NCBI GenBank assembly: GCA_018266455.1
Contig: JAFEAJ010000010.1
Location: forward strand, 55,158 to 119,157
Source: Bacteroidota bacterium
GTDB lineage: Bacteria > Bacteroidota > Bacteroidia > Chitinophagales > Chitinophagaceae
Direction of reading: 5' to 3'
Length of the DNA stretch: 64,000 bases
Made by a program: the position numbers and the translations under genes. A model generated the notes under the pieces. The model saw only the letters and a program-made list of their open reading frames with translations, ran no database searches and had not been told where the DNA came from. Within the stretch, counting starts at the first letter, position 1, and the number at the start of each line of letters is the position of its first letter. Shown here in pieces: positions 47,557 to 57,156 of the stretch.

Positions 47557-47609
47557 ACCCGTTATTGCGCCTGTGCCTGGAGCATTGGTTTATTTATATA
47601 AATTTTACA

Positions 47610-49316
47610 ATGAAGAAAATCCTATTGGCATCTTTGATAATCTTTGCCGGGACATGTTCAATAAATGCACAGCAAAGCAAGTTCAAAGAACAGCAATTAA
47701 ACGATATCGTTACATTTGCCCCCGTTGACCCTTTGCAGAAAGTGTTTAAAGAAACCGCTTTTTTTGAAGATGTTGATGCAGTGGCAGACGTAGCCCGTGG
47801 TGAACATGCAAGTTTTCAGTTTGCTGTAAGGAGCACAAAAACCATACAGCACCTTAGTGTATCAGTTGCTCAGTTATCGAGGAACACTGACCTGCTTTCT
47901 AAAAACACATTTATTGGTTTTGTGGGTTATACCAGGGTAGGCAGGCCTTTGCCAAATCCTTCAAAGGACAGGCTGAGTTCTATTTCTGGATTTTACCCTG
48001 ACCCAATACTGGATACAACAGTGATGGATATACGTAATTTTACAACGCAGCCCATTTGGGTGTCAGTCAACATTCCCGTTGGTTTTCCTGCCGGAGATTA
48101 TATTGGCGCTATCACCATAAAAGGAAGTATGGACGGCAAAGCATTTTCCATGAACAGGCGCTTTACGGTGAAAGTATATAACGTGACCGTGAATAAAACC
48201 AGCTTATGGGTAACCAACTGGTTCGGGCTTGGAAAAAGCCAGCTCAAACAATTGAGCGGCGGAAAAGATTCTGTTGAGTTTGAAGGCAATTACTGGAAAT
48301 GGCTGCAAGTAGTGGCAAAGAAAATGAGGGCCTACAACCAGAATGTGATCATGACACCTGTTTTTTCTTTAATAAAGTTCAAGATCAATAACGACCAATT
48401 TTCATTCGACTTCTCCAAATTCGACAGGTTTGTGCAGACATTCATTGATGAAGGGGCATTGGGAAGGATCGAAGGTGGTCATATCGGTGGCCGGATGGGC
48501 AACTGGTATGCACAGTTTGGCGTTTATACGCCTTATTTAAAAAATGACACAACCAGGTTTAAAAACATTCCTGTTAGCGAACCAGAGGCCCAAAATTTTT
48601 ACACTCAGTTCATTCCTGCGCTGATGGCGCATCTCAAAGAAAAAGGTTGGGACAAAATTTACCTGCAGCATGTTTGCGATGAGCCCGAACCAGGAAATGA
48701 AAAATCCTATGCAGCCATTGCAAAGTTTATCAAATCCATTTACCCGGGTATCAAACTGGTTGATGCAGTGCATTCGCATGGCGTGGACAATACTATTGAT
48801 GTGTGGGTGCCCCAATTAGATTTCTATGACAGCAATTATATATTTTATAAGGAAAGGCAGGAAGCCGGCAATGAAATCTGGTTCTATACATGCCTTGCCC
48901 CGCAAGGCGAATATGCCAACCGCTTTATTGAATTGCCCCTGATCAAAACACGTATCCTTCATTGGATCAATTTCAGGTTTGGAGCTACAGGCTACCTGCA
49001 CTGGGGATGGGATTTCTGGAGCGATGATTGTTTTGACGAAACCAGCGGCATTATACCGGAAGCCGGAAATATCATGCCCGGCGGGGACGCATTTATTACT
49101 TATCCGTGGCATGGTGAAATTTTAAGCTCAATCAGGTTGGAAGCGATGAGGGATGGCATCATAGATTATGAATTGCTGAAAATGCTGGCTGAAAAAAAAC
49201 CGGCCATTGCCAAAGAAACCTGCAGGCAGGTGGTGTACGAATTTTCGAAATACGATACAGGCATAAAAGGTTTCAGGGCAAAGCGAAAATATATTTTGCA
49301 GCAATTGTCGAATTGA
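47610..49316 (+). CDS. Exported DUF4091 (GH123-like) protein
   Basis: The ATG at 47610 starts a signal peptide (MKKILLASLIIFAGTCSINA). The 568-residue protein has an N-terminal beta-sandwich (about 40-220) and a TIM-barrel with the acidic pair in LQHVCDEPEPGNEKSYAAI. A C-terminal DUF4091 module follows (TGYLHWGWDFWSDD, SSIRLEAMRDGIIDYELLKML). This matches family GH123-like N-acetylgalactosaminidase relatives; the Asp-Glu pair is consistent with substrate-assisted catalysis. It is the third gene of a likely glycan-degradation operon with an aspartylglucosaminidase and cutC. Confidence 0.9.
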   Translation: MKKILLASLIIFAGTCSINAQQSKFKEQQLNDIVTFAPVDPLQKVFKETAFFEDVDAVADVARGEHASFQFAVRSTKTIQHLSVSVAQLSRNTDLLSKNTFIGFVGYTRVGRPLPNPSKDRLSSISGFYPDPILDTTVMDIRNFTTQPIWVSVNIPVGFPAGDYIGAITIKGSMDGKAFSMNRRFTVKVYNVTVNKTSLWVTNWFGLGKSQLKQLSGGKDSVEFEGNYWKWLQVVAKKMRAYNQNVIMTPVFSLIKFKINNDQFSFDFSKFDRFVQTFIDEGALGRIEGGHIGGRMGNWYAQFGVYTPYLKNDTTRFKNIPVSEPEAQNFYTQFIPALMAHLKEKGWDKIYLQHVCDEPEPGNEKSYAAIAKFIKSIYPGIKLVDAVHSHGVDNTIDVWVPQLDFYDSNYIFYKERQEAGNEIWFYTCLAPQGEYANRFIELPLIKTRILHWINFRFGATGYLHWGWDFWSDDCFDETSGIIPEAGNIMPGGDAFITYPWHGEILSSIRLEAMRDGIIDYELLKMLAEKKPAIAKETCRQVVYEFSKYDTGIKGFRAKRKYILQQLSN

Positions 49317-49400
49317 TTTGTAAATATTTGTCAGGCTTTGTACCACAAATCATTTTCGGTTGGCAAAATTGAAAGGAACTGTTGCTCAATACTCATAGTC

Positions 49401-50354
49401 ATGCAAAAAAGAAAGCTGGGAAATACCAATCTTGAATTTGCTCCGCTTGCATTAGGGGGCAACGTGTTTGGCTGGACAATTGATGAGCCTGATTCATTTA
49501 AAGTGATGGACGTGTTTGAATCGGGCGGCTTTAACTTTATTGACACGGCAGATGTTTATTCAAGATGGGCACCCGGCAATACTGGTGGTGAATCAGAAAC
49601 CATCATCGGGAAATGGATGAAGCAAAAAAACAACCGCCATAAAATTATTGTGGCAACTAAAGTGGGCTCGGATATGGGCCAGGGGCATAAGGACCTTAGC
49701 AAAAAATATATTTTGAAAGCTGCTGAAGGTTCATTGTTGAGGCTGCAGACTGATTATATCGATTTGTATCAAACGCATTGGGATGACGATAAGGCCCCGG
49801 TAGAAGAAACGCTTGAGGCTTATGCGGAATTGATGAGGCAGGGAAAAGTAAGATGGATTGGCGCATCGAACCTTTCGCCGGAACGATTAAAAAAATCTTT
49901 TGAAGCAAGCAAAAAACACGGCTACCCCGTTTATCAGTCTTTTCAGCCCGGATATAATTTGTACGATAGGGGAAACTATGAAAAAGAAATCGAGCCAATA
50001 TGTATTCAGCACAATATGGGCGTGATCACCTACTATTCCCTGGCAAGCGGTTTTTTGTCAGGTAAGTACCGTTCGGAAAACGACCTGAGCAAAAGCAAAC
50101 GCGGAGCAGGCATAAAAAAATACCTGAATGAAAGAGGATTTAAAATATTGCATGCATTGGATGAGGTGGCAAAAGAGCACAATACTGTCCCGTCGTCTGT
50201 TGCCATTGCATGGCTGCTTTCAAGGCCTAGCATAACGGCTCCAATTTCCAGTGCTACTTCAAGCGAGCAATTAAATGATCTGATAAAAGCTGTTGAACTG
50301 AAATTGACGGAAGCTGATACAGAGCTACTGAACAAGGCCAGTTTCAATTATTAA
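49401..50354 (+). CDS. Aldo/keto reductase
   Basis: The ATG at 49401 gives the standard MQKRKLGNTNLEFAPLALGG start; the frame is open to 49338. The 317-residue TIM-barrel oxidoreductase uses NADPH. The catalytic tetrad is visible as Asp/Tyr in FIDTADVYSRW, Lys in VATKVGSD and His in LYQTHWDD. The cofactor region is near TAPISSATSSEQL. It belongs to the AKR family with the GGNVFGWT motif. It may be a sugar or aldehyde reductase; the exact substrate is not readable. Confidence 0.93.
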   Translation: MQKRKLGNTNLEFAPLALGGNVFGWTIDEPDSFKVMDVFESGGFNFIDTADVYSRWAPGNTGGESETIIGKWMKQKNNRHKIIVATKVGSDMGQGHKDLSKKYILKAAEGSLLRLQTDYIDLYQTHWDDDKAPVEETLEAYAELMRQGKVRWIGASNLSPERLKKSFEASKKHGYPVYQSFQPGYNLYDRGNYEKEIEPICIQHNMGVITYYSLASGFLSGKYRSENDLSKSKRGAGIKKYLNERGFKILHALDEVAKEHNTVPSSVAIAWLLSRPSITAPISSATSSEQLNDLIKAVELKLTEADTELLNKASFNY

Positions 50355-50520
50355 CGGCCGTATATGGAATTGAACATGGTTGAGCACACCTCAGGATGAA
50401 AAGCATTGTTAGATAAAGTGCGAAAAGACGGCTTACAAAATACATCCTGGCTTTTGTTTACTATTGTGCGAAACTGAACTTTTCAGGATAATTTAAAATT
50501 TTTGTGCATTCGCAACGATA

Positions 50521-50556
50521 AAAACCCTTTGCAGGGATATCCTGCAAAGGGTTTTT
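50521..50556. terminator. Strong bidirectional terminator
   Basis: A perfect 15-bp stem, AAAACCCTTTGCAGG (50521-50535) with CCTGCAAAGGGTTTT (50541-50555), has a 5-nt loop, with A's on one side and T's on the other. It serves the convergent reductase and DUF4399 genes. Confidence 0.92.
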
Positions 50557-50574
50557 AAAACAAAGCGATAAATC

Positions 50575-51081
50575 TTATTTCTTTACATTGACTTTAACTG
50601 TTGCGGCCATCTTGGCGCCATAAGAACGGTGCAGGCCATCTGCGAACTGAAGGGTAAGCGTGTGCGCACCCGGAGTTAGGGTTATTTTTGTTTCCTTTTC
50701 TGCTTTTCCAAAATGCAAATGGGTTGAGTCTTTTGCAACAACTTCGCCGGCAGGGATAGAATCGCCGGCATCGATCAGCAAATGATGGTGGCCGGAGCCT
50801 GCTTTTACAGTGCCTGCGGTATCGAGCGACATTCCCTCAACCCCAAACTCAACTTTCAGCGGAGATTTTACAGTTTCGCCGTTTTTCAGGCCTTTGAAAA
50901 AAACTTTTGCGTTAGCCGGCACCTCGGGAAGCGGAGCCACCATTTGAACAGTGTCTGCAGCCTTGTGTGTTGTGTCAGCACTCGCTGTTGCAGCCGTATC
51001 TGTGTTGCTTGTTCCACTGCCACCGCTGCATGCGGCTAATCCGATCATCAAAACAACCGGAAAGAATCTGAATTTTTTCAT
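50575..51081 (-). CDS. DUF4399-domain lipoprotein
   Basis: The 168-residue protein has a lipoprotein signal (MKKFRFFPVVLMIGLAAC) and a Thr/Ala/Asp-rich linker. A C-terminal DUF4399 domain follows, with VFFKGLKNGETVKSPLKVEFGVEGM, GSGHHHLLID, HLHFGKAEKETKITLTPGAHTLTLQF and HRSYGAKMAATVKVNV. The clustered His residues suggest metal binding (inference). It is a single gene with a shared terminator downstream. Confidence 0.9.
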   Translation of the reverse strand: MKKFRFFPVVLMIGLAACSGGSGTSNTDTAATASADTTHKAADTVQMVAPLPEVPANAKVFFKGLKNGETVKSPLKVEFGVEGMSLDTAGTVKAGSGHHHLLIDAGDSIPAGEVVAKDSTHLHFGKAEKETKITLTPGAHTLTLQFADGLHRSYGAKMAATVKVNVKK

Positions 51082-51266
51082 GATGAACTTTTATTTTAAA
51101 ATTGAGAATAAACAATTGCCCGAAAAGTTTATGCCTTTCTTTGTTTGGGTACGGGCTAATAATAATGCTCCAGTCTTGTACAGGAATACACCATAATACC
51201 TTCATTTAATTTTCCTAAAAATTTTATTGGCAGTTGAGAGATGAGTAAAGGTAACACAAAATATAT

Positions 51267-51863
51267 TTACCCGTCCACCCAGGTTGTTTTATTGGCAATC
51301 GGTTCTCGCTTACCTGCAATGGAAGGAGTTCCGATATAGCCCAGGTAAAAAAAACCAAGCAGCTTATCTTCTCCGCTCAACCCGAAAAATTCTTTTGCGC
51401 CTGTTTCGTAAGTAATACCACCTGTGGTCCAATAACCACCGATCCCATACACAGCAGCAGTCAGGTATATATTTTCAACAGCACAGGCAACGGCAGCGAT
51501 TTCCTCCATTTCCGGGATGTTCGCTTCACTGCTGCGTTTCATTCCAATGGAAATAACATGCGAACATTGCAGCGGGTTGTTTTGCATTTTTTCATATTTG
51601 TCCGGTTTGAAATGTTGGCCTGCATTTTTCTTATATAATGCTGCCTGGAAAGATGCCAGCTTTTTCAGCCCTTCCCCGGTAAACACACAAAACCTCCACG
51701 GTGCAGTGTGTTTGTGCGTAGGCGCCCAATTGGCATTTTCGAGCAATTGCCAGATAATTTTATCGGGTACCTGTTCTCCTTTCATAAATTGTTTTAAAAA
51801 AACACTGCGGCGCGATTTGACCAGGTGGTTGAATTGCTCAGGTGCGATTGGTTGTTGGTCCAT
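51267..51863 (-). CDS. Nitroreductase-family FMN oxidoreductase
   Basis: The 198-residue protein has the nitroreductase fold. The FMN phosphate-binding RRSVFLKQF lies near the start. WQLLENANWAPTHKHTAPWRFCVF follows, then AAVACAVENIYLTAAVYGIGGYWTTG and DKLLGFFYLGYIGTP. Members reduce nitro-aromatics, quinones or other electrophiles with NAD(P)H. It has no close partners, and context suggests no function. Confidence 0.92.
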   Translation of the reverse strand: MDQQPIAPEQFNHLVKSRRSVFLKQFMKGEQVPDKIIWQLLENANWAPTHKHTAPWRFCVFTGEGLKKLASFQAALYKKNAGQHFKPDKYEKMQNNPLQCSHVISIGMKRSSEANIPEMEEIAAVACAVENIYLTAAVYGIGGYWTTGGITYETGAKEFFGLSGEDKLLGFFYLGYIGTPSIAGKREPIANKTTWVDG

Positions 51864-52006
51864 TGTATGAGCTTTTTTTGGGAGTGCAATTTATGGATAA
51901 TAAGGTTTTGCAGTAACGATATTGGCATTCAACGCTTCTTGCAAAAACGTTTCATCAGCCTAAAAATGAAATGGAATACGGAACAGGCAAAAGTGCCAGC
52001 ATAAAA

Positions 52007-52852
52007 TTATTTGAAATCCTGCTTCATGGCGCGTTGCAATGTCGAAAGGCTCCAGTAGCCGGGAACGATCATACGGCGAATAGTATAAAGCGGGTCCTGG
52101 TCATCACGCTTGGTAATGAGTTGGAAGGCGGCTGCAAAATTCCTTTTCTTTAATTCAGGGATGGCCTGGGGGTTCCATAAGCCAAACGGGTAAGCAAAAT
52201 AACGGATAGGCTTGCCTGTTATGGACTGCAGCTCCTTGGTTGGCCTGTCAATTTGTATTTCCCAGTCTTTGCCCTGGTATAGTTTTACATTGTGGTGGTC
52301 CCATGTGTGCGACCCGATTACATGGCCAGCATCACTAAGTTCTTTTACCTGGGCTTTGCTCATATAGTTCGGTTTGTTGAGCGATACCGTCATAATAAAA
52401 AAAGTGCCCTTGAAATTGTATTTCTTCATTTCAGGAAAGGCCACTGTATATTGGCCAAGGTCAGTATCATCAAAAGTAAGCATCACGGGCTTTGGAGGGA
52501 GCGCAGTCCCATGGGTAAGATAATCATACAATTCATCTGGAAGTATGGTATGGTACCCGCTGTCGGAAAGCATCTTCATTTGTTCTTTAAAAATATTTAC
52601 CGGAACGATATAATCCTTTGCCCGTTTTGAATCAGTGGGTTTCCAGTCGCGTATCTGGTGGTAGCACAAAACCGGCACCTGCCTGCGGGCCAAAATGGCT
52701 GCTGCATCAGCAATGGGAGAATGAGTTTGAAATGACACCGGCACGGCCTGGGCAGTTTTGGCAATAGTATCTTTTTTGTTTTCGCTTTTTGCAGGAGATG
52801 GGCCAGCCTGGCAACTGATCAAAGTGATCATCAAAACAACAGCGCTTTTCAT
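52007..52852 (-). CDS. Polysaccharide deacetylase, lipoprotein
   Basis: The 281-residue protein has a short lipoprotein signal (MKSAVVLMITLISC) and a NodB-homology (CE4) domain. The motifs are VLCYHQIRDW, MLTFDDTD (catalytic Asp and metal Asp), GSHTWDHHNV (metal His pair) and FAYPFG. It probably removes N-acetyl groups from a surface or cell-wall polysaccharide outside the inner membrane. It is on the same strand downstream of the S10 peptidase, with a terminator between them. Confidence 0.93.
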   Translation of the reverse strand: MKSAVVLMITLISCQAGPSPAKSENKKDTIAKTAQAVPVSFQTHSPIADAAAILARRQVPVLCYHQIRDWKPTDSKRAKDYIVPVNIFKEQMKMLSDSGYHTILPDELYDYLTHGTALPPKPVMLTFDDTDLGQYTVAFPEMKKYNFKGTFFIMTVSLNKPNYMSKAQVKELSDAGHVIGSHTWDHHNVKLYQGKDWEIQIDRPTKELQSITGKPIRYFAYPFGLWNPQAIPELKKRNFAAAFQLITKRDDQDPLYTIRRMIVPGYWSLSTLQRAMKQDFK

Positions 52853-52923
52853 CAGGTCCTAAATTGTTGGTTTAAAAACGCGAAGTTCAGGTTTTTTATG
52901 CACAGGAATGTTTAATAAAAACT

Positions 52924-52952
52924 TAAAAGCCCCGCAAACCGCCGGGCTTTTA
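52924..52952 (-). terminator. Rho-independent terminator after the S10 peptidase
   Basis: AAAAGCCC (52925-52932 side) pairs with GGGCTTTT around an 11-nt loop, with T-rich flanks on both sides. It sits between the two minus-strand genes. Confidence 0.7.
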
Positions 52953-52974
52953 AAAATAAATAAGGGAAGAAAGT

Positions 52975-54492
52975 TTATTTGCCGGTTATAAAATCAGCAA
53001 CATATTTTTTGAATTTTGCCAGTTCGCTGGGCTTGATGTACATCATATGGCCTGCATCAAAATACTTAAAGCTGATGCGGTCTCTTACGCTCTTTTCCAG
53101 CCCCAGGTGGTCCATGGTATATTCGGTTGCGAAAAATGGCGTGGCCAGATCATAGTAACCGTTAAAGGCCACCACTTTTAAGTTAGGGTTTTTAGACATT
53201 GCATCGGCCATGTCTACTCCTGTATTTGGGGTAACAGCAAATCCTTCCCCGTTCCTTGCGCGTTTCCAGTCCCAGTTGAAGCCCTCAGCGCCATAAGCTG
53301 AAACATGATAATCATATTTTTTGTCCACTTTCAGGTCGCCATAATAATAATTCATGAACAATGCGGTATAAGCAGGGCTGATAGCAGAGCTTTGAGGGTC
53401 ATAATCGGAATATTCGCTCAGCAGGTTTTGGTTTATGCCTTTATACCTGGAATCGAGCCTTCCTACCGTCTCATGTTCATTGCGCAATAATTCCTGGGTG
53501 AATTGAGGTTCGGTCACGCGAAGGTTTGCTTTCGTGAGATAATCTTTGCTTAGGCCGGTATAGGCTGATAGTTTATCCAGCACTTTGTCTTTTTCTGCAG
53601 GCTCCAGGTTATTGCCTTTCATTAGGGCTGTTGCATATTCGCCTTCAGCAAATGCCCGCACTTCTTTTAGGAATGCTTCAAGGTTAGCAGGCTTGCCTGG
53701 CAGCTTGTTGTGGTAATAGGCCACCGCGGCATAAGTGGGCAGGTGCAAAATATAAGAAATGTCATCACCTGCCTGGAAAGTAAGCGTTCTCAAATCCAGC
53801 ACTACGGAAACAAGTATTACGCCATTGATCTCCATGCCCAGCCTTTCCTGCAAAAAATCTACCACACCGGCAGACCGCATAGTGCCGTAACTTTCTCCAA
53901 GCAGGTATTTCGGGGAATTCCACCTGTCATAATCAGTAACATATTGTTTAATGAAACCGCTGACTGATTTTATGTCCTGGTCAACGCCCCAAAAGTCTTT
54001 GTTCTTTGCTTTGCCAACGGCATAGCTCAAGCCTGTGCCGATTGGGTCCACCATAACAATATCGGTCACATCTAAAATGGAACTGTTATTGTCTTCCAGT
54101 TTGTAGGGTGGGGCGGGGGTGGCATCAGGATCGTTGAGCACAACACGGCGGGGCCCTACAGCGCCCATGTGCAGCCACAACGATGATGACCCTGGCCCGC
54201 CATTGTACACAAAAGTTACCGGTCTTTTTGAAAGATCGGTTTCTCCATCTTTTGTGTAGGCAGTGAAGCCGTATATTTCAATCGGTTCGCCTTTTTCGTT
54301 TTTTAATAACAGGGCGCCAGCAGTGGCTGTGTAATTCACCATTTTATCGCCAATTTTTGCAGCGTGGCGCGTTACCGAAGTGAATGGTTTGGGAATAGAA
54401 TCGGTTTCTTCTTTTTTTGTTTGCTGGCTGTAGGCGCTGCCTGTGCTTACTGATAAAAGAAGCACCAATGCTGTGTAATACATCTTTCTCAT
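52975..54492 (-). CDS. Exported S10-family serine carboxypeptidase
   Basis: The ATG at 54492 starts a signal peptide (MRKMYYTALVLLLSVSTGSAYS); an ATG at 54561 would hide it. The 505-residue protein has the S10 motifs: FVYNGGPGSSSLWLHMGAVGPR, LLGESYGTMRS (nucleophile Ser), NGYYDLATPFF (Asp) and FDAGHMMYI (His). These carboxypeptidases remove C-terminal residues from peptides at acidic pH. With the S9 peptidase, CocE hydrolase and pepT, it points to a peptide-scavenging lifestyle. Confidence 0.94.
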   Translation of the reverse strand: MRKMYYTALVLLLSVSTGSAYSQQTKKEETDSIPKPFTSVTRHAAKIGDKMVNYTATAGALLLKNEKGEPIEIYGFTAYTKDGETDLSKRPVTFVYNGGPGSSSLWLHMGAVGPRRVVLNDPDATPAPPYKLEDNNSSILDVTDIVMVDPIGTGLSYAVGKAKNKDFWGVDQDIKSVSGFIKQYVTDYDRWNSPKYLLGESYGTMRSAGVVDFLQERLGMEINGVILVSVVLDLRTLTFQAGDDISYILHLPTYAAVAYYHNKLPGKPANLEAFLKEVRAFAEGEYATALMKGNNLEPAEKDKVLDKLSAYTGLSKDYLTKANLRVTEPQFTQELLRNEHETVGRLDSRYKGINQNLLSEYSDYDPQSSAISPAYTALFMNYYYGDLKVDKKYDYHVSAYGAEGFNWDWKRARNGEGFAVTPNTGVDMADAMSKNPNLKVVAFNGYYDLATPFFATEYTMDHLGLEKSVRDRISFKYFDAGHMMYIKPSELAKFKKYVADFITGK

Positions 54493-54869
54493 AATGTGTT
54501 TTTTTTCTAAACCGGCCTTGTGAAAATGCACGGTGTATTTGTTCGTTAATAAAAGAACCATAAAGTTTAGGAATTGTGATTATTTGACAAAACCTTTTAT
54601 CATTTATTAAACCGGGTTTAAAGAAATATGCCCGGGCATTGCCAGGATTGAAGGTTAGCCTATTAAGAAGATCCTATTTTTTTTAATTTTTTTTTTGAAC
54701 CGTCAATCCGCTTCAACTTTTCCAAAGCTAATACAGAATGTAAGAATTCATCAGCGATTTCAAGCTTTGAAAAAGCGTATCCGCCATTTTTAAAAATCCT
54801 TAAAATCAATTTTGTCAGCTTCTAAGAGAAGTTTAGGTATATTTATTGTTCGCAAAACTATTTTTTAAG
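54493..54869. other. Intergenic region carrying MITE copy 1
   Basis: No gene. Apart from the MITE-like element at 54667-54822, it is AT-rich with two poly-T runs. No promoter is assigned for the serine hydrolase gene that follows. Confidence 0.5.
54667..54822 (-). mobile_element. MITE-like palindromic element, copy 1 (diverged)
   Basis: The 72-nt core (54704-54775) matches the reverse complement of 58549-58620 with only four or so mismatches; similarity continues more weakly to both ends. Its inner arms are CTTTTCCAAAGCT and AGCTTTGAAAAAG. TAA lies directly outside both ends (54664-54666 and 54823-54825), consistent with a 3-bp target duplication. It encodes no protein. Confidence 0.7.
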
Positions 54870-55772
54870 ATGCACTACCGGAATTTATTTTTACTGCTGG
54901 TCATGCTCAATTCTTTTTTTTGCTTCAGCCAGCAAAAAAATACTTTAGGCAGGCTGAGGAGCCAGGCTGACAGTGTGCTGGGACAGCAAAAAGCAGTATT
55001 TGCGGTAGCATTCAAAAATTTGTCATCGGGGGAAACGCTTTTTATGCACGAGCATGAAATATTTCATGCTGCCAGCACCATGAAGACATCTGTGCTTGTT
55101 GAAATATACAAACAAGCAGCCGCCGGGAAATTTTCGCTGAACGATTCCATAACCATAACGAATGAATTCAAAAGCATTGTTGACAGCAGCGTTTTCAGCC
55201 TATCGCCGGATGATGACAGTGAGCTTGAGCTCTATAAAAAAGGAGGGCAAAAGATGGCCATTCACGACCTGGTTTACCTGATGATCACGGTAAGCAGCAA
55301 TTTTGCCACCAACCTGCTGATTGATCTGGTCGGTGCGGGCCATGTTACTGCTACGATGCGCAAAATGGGGCTGAAGGACCTGAACGTGCTCAGGGGTGTG
55401 GAAGATGAAAAAGCTTACCAAAAAGGGCTGAACAACGTAGTTACGGCTTATGACCTTATGTTGTTGTTTGAAAAAATAGCGAGGGGAAAAGCAGTGAACA
55501 AAAAGGCTTCCGCTGAAATGATTAAAACCTTGTCCGACCAGCGTTTTAATGAAATCATTCCGGCCAGGTTGCCAAGCACAGTAAAAGTGGCTCACAAAAC
55601 GGGGTGGATAAAAGGAGTGAACCATGATTCAGGTATTGTGTTTTTACCTGACGGGAGGAAATATGTGCTGGTGCTTCTTTCAAAAAATGCCGGGGATGAT
55701 AAAGCTGCAGTGAGCGCTTTGGCAGCGGTATCGGAAATGATTTATAAGTATGTTATGCATGATCCTATTTGA
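54870..55772 (+). CDS. Class-A beta-lactamase-fold serine hydrolase, exported
   Basis: The ATG at 54870 starts a signal peptide (RNLFLLLVMLNSFFCFSQ); the frame is open to a TTG at 54846. The 300-residue protein has the class-A fold: Ser69-x-x-Lys72 in AASTMKTSVLVEI, an SSN (SDN-like) box in MITVSSNFATN and a KTG box in AHKTGWIKGVNHDSG. The omega-loop Glu of true beta-lactamases is not clearly recognisable. It may therefore be a peptidoglycan or ester hydrolase, not a resistance enzyme. It lies inside the segment bounded by two inverted MITE copies. Confidence 0.85.
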   Translation: MHYRNLFLLLVMLNSFFCFSQQKNTLGRLRSQADSVLGQQKAVFAVAFKNLSSGETLFMHEHEIFHAASTMKTSVLVEIYKQAAAGKFSLNDSITITNEFKSIVDSSVFSLSPDDDSELELYKKGGQKMAIHDLVYLMITVSSNFATNLLIDLVGAGHVTATMRKMGLKDLNVLRGVEDEKAYQKGLNNVVTAYDLMLLFEKIARGKAVNKKASAEMIKTLSDQRFNEIIPARLPSTVKVAHKTGWIKGVNHDSGIVFLPDGRKYVLVLLSKNAGDDKAAVSALAAVSEMIYKYVMHDPI

Positions 55773-55904
55773 ATACCATTGCAAGCAATTAAACTGAAGT
55801 TTTGCTGATTATCAATTGAAGGGTTTTTGTTGCTAAGTATTCTGTGCTGCGTGCCTTAAATAAATTTTCCGGCACATCGCATATTTAAAAAAAGGATAGG
55901 TGGA

Positions 55905-57014
55905 TTAAAACAGCCTTCCCTGTTGCCCCGGCCTCCTGAAATGTGTTGTGTCCAGGCTCCATTCTTCTGCATTCATGCCATATAGCTTTCCGTATTTTTT
56001 ATATTGCTGTGCCACCATCTGAGCGATATTCCCCTCACCGCGCATGCGCACGCCCCAGCGGGTATCGTTCACTTTGCCATCGTGGCTTTGTTCCACCAAA
56101 TGCCACACTTTATCTGCGCGGTCGGGAAAATTTTTGTAGAGCCAGTCATGGAATAAAAATTTAATAGCGCCATTCAGGCGGATGAAAGTGTATGCGGTGA
56201 AAGTAGCGCCATTATCACGGGCTTCTTTCATGATGCGCTGCATTTCGTGCTCGTTCAGGCCGGGTATCATCGGCCCCATCATAATGCCCATGCGCACGCC
56301 GGCACTGCTCAGTTCATTGATCACTTTCAGTTTTTGTTTGGCAGTAGTCGTCCTTGGTTCCATCACCCGTCTCAATCCCTCATTGAAAGAAGTAATAGAA
56401 ACCATGGCTGATACCAATCTTTTCTTCGCCATTTCCTGCAGCAGGTCTTTATCTTTTAATATCCACGAATTTTTTGTGAGGATGCCAACTGGCTGGTTGA
56501 ATTCATTGCACACTTCAAGCATCTTGCGCGTCAGCCGATAGGTTTGTTCTGCAGGCTGGTAACAATCCGTGTTGCCACTGAGCATGATCGGGATGCACTC
56601 CCATTTCGGGTGCATCAGGAACTTGCGCAATAGCTGAGGAGCGTTTTTCTTAACTATGATCTTTCTTTCAAAATCAAGCCCAGCGCTATAGCCCCAGTAT
56701 TCATGCACGTTGCGTGCATAGCAGTAAATGCAGCCGTGCTCGCAGCCTGCATAAGGGTTCATGCTGTACATCATGCCTACATCAGGGCTTTCCACTTTGT
56801 TCACAATGGTTTTCGATTCCTGTTCCAGGTATTGTGTCGCCACATTTGTTTCTTCCCAGTCATCGACCGCTTCGATATGTTCTTTGGACACTTCGTCTTT
56901 CAAAAAACGATTTTTGGTATTGAACTGTGCGCCGCGGCCGTCGAGGTATTGTTCGTGTTCTTCTTTTTGTTTGGCAGACACTTTATAATGGTCCTGCTGC
57001 AAATGGTTGCTCAT
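55905..57014 (-). CDS. PA0069-family radical SAM protein
   Basis: The ATG at 57014 starts MSNHLQQDHYK; a longer frame to 57098 is possible but unlikely. The 369-residue protein has the radical-SAM Cys triad C91-x3-C95-x2-C98 in NPYAGCEHGCIYCYARN. It also has LSGNTDCYQPAEQ, MVSITSF and GIMMGPMIPGLNEHEM. The family is related to spore-photoproduct-lyase-type enzymes but its reaction is unknown. Genes for a GxxExxY protein, a 2'-5' RNA ligase-like protein and UmuDC follow upstream, so a link to nucleic-acid damage is possible (inference). Confidence 0.92.
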   Translation of the reverse strand: MSNHLQQDHYKVSAKQKEEHEQYLDGRGAQFNTKNRFLKDEVSKEHIEAVDDWEETNVATQYLEQESKTIVNKVESPDVGMMYSMNPYAGCEHGCIYCYARNVHEYWGYSAGLDFERKIIVKKNAPQLLRKFLMHPKWECIPIMLSGNTDCYQPAEQTYRLTRKMLEVCNEFNQPVGILTKNSWILKDKDLLQEMAKKRLVSAMVSITSFNEGLRRVMEPRTTTAKQKLKVINELSSAGVRMGIMMGPMIPGLNEHEMQRIMKEARDNGATFTAYTFIRLNGAIKFLFHDWLYKNFPDRADKVWHLVEQSHDGKVNDTRWGVRMRGEGNIAQMVAQQYKKYGKLYGMNAEEWSLDTTHFRRPGQQGRLF

Positions 57015-57156
57015 TTTGATGATTCTTTTTTGATTTTTTAGGTGAACCAGAGAGACAAAGAGAACACAGAGGCAGGTGCTCTTAGAAAACAAGGGCATGG
57101 CGTGAATTGAGAAACTTTAGGGCAGGGCTCTTTTTGGCTGTATTTCGCCTTCTCGC

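Noticed and set aside
54870..55772. True class-A beta-lactamase conferring resistance
   Set aside because: The Ser-x-x-Lys, SSN and KTG boxes are present, but the omega-loop Glu region is not recognisable, so resistance is not supported.
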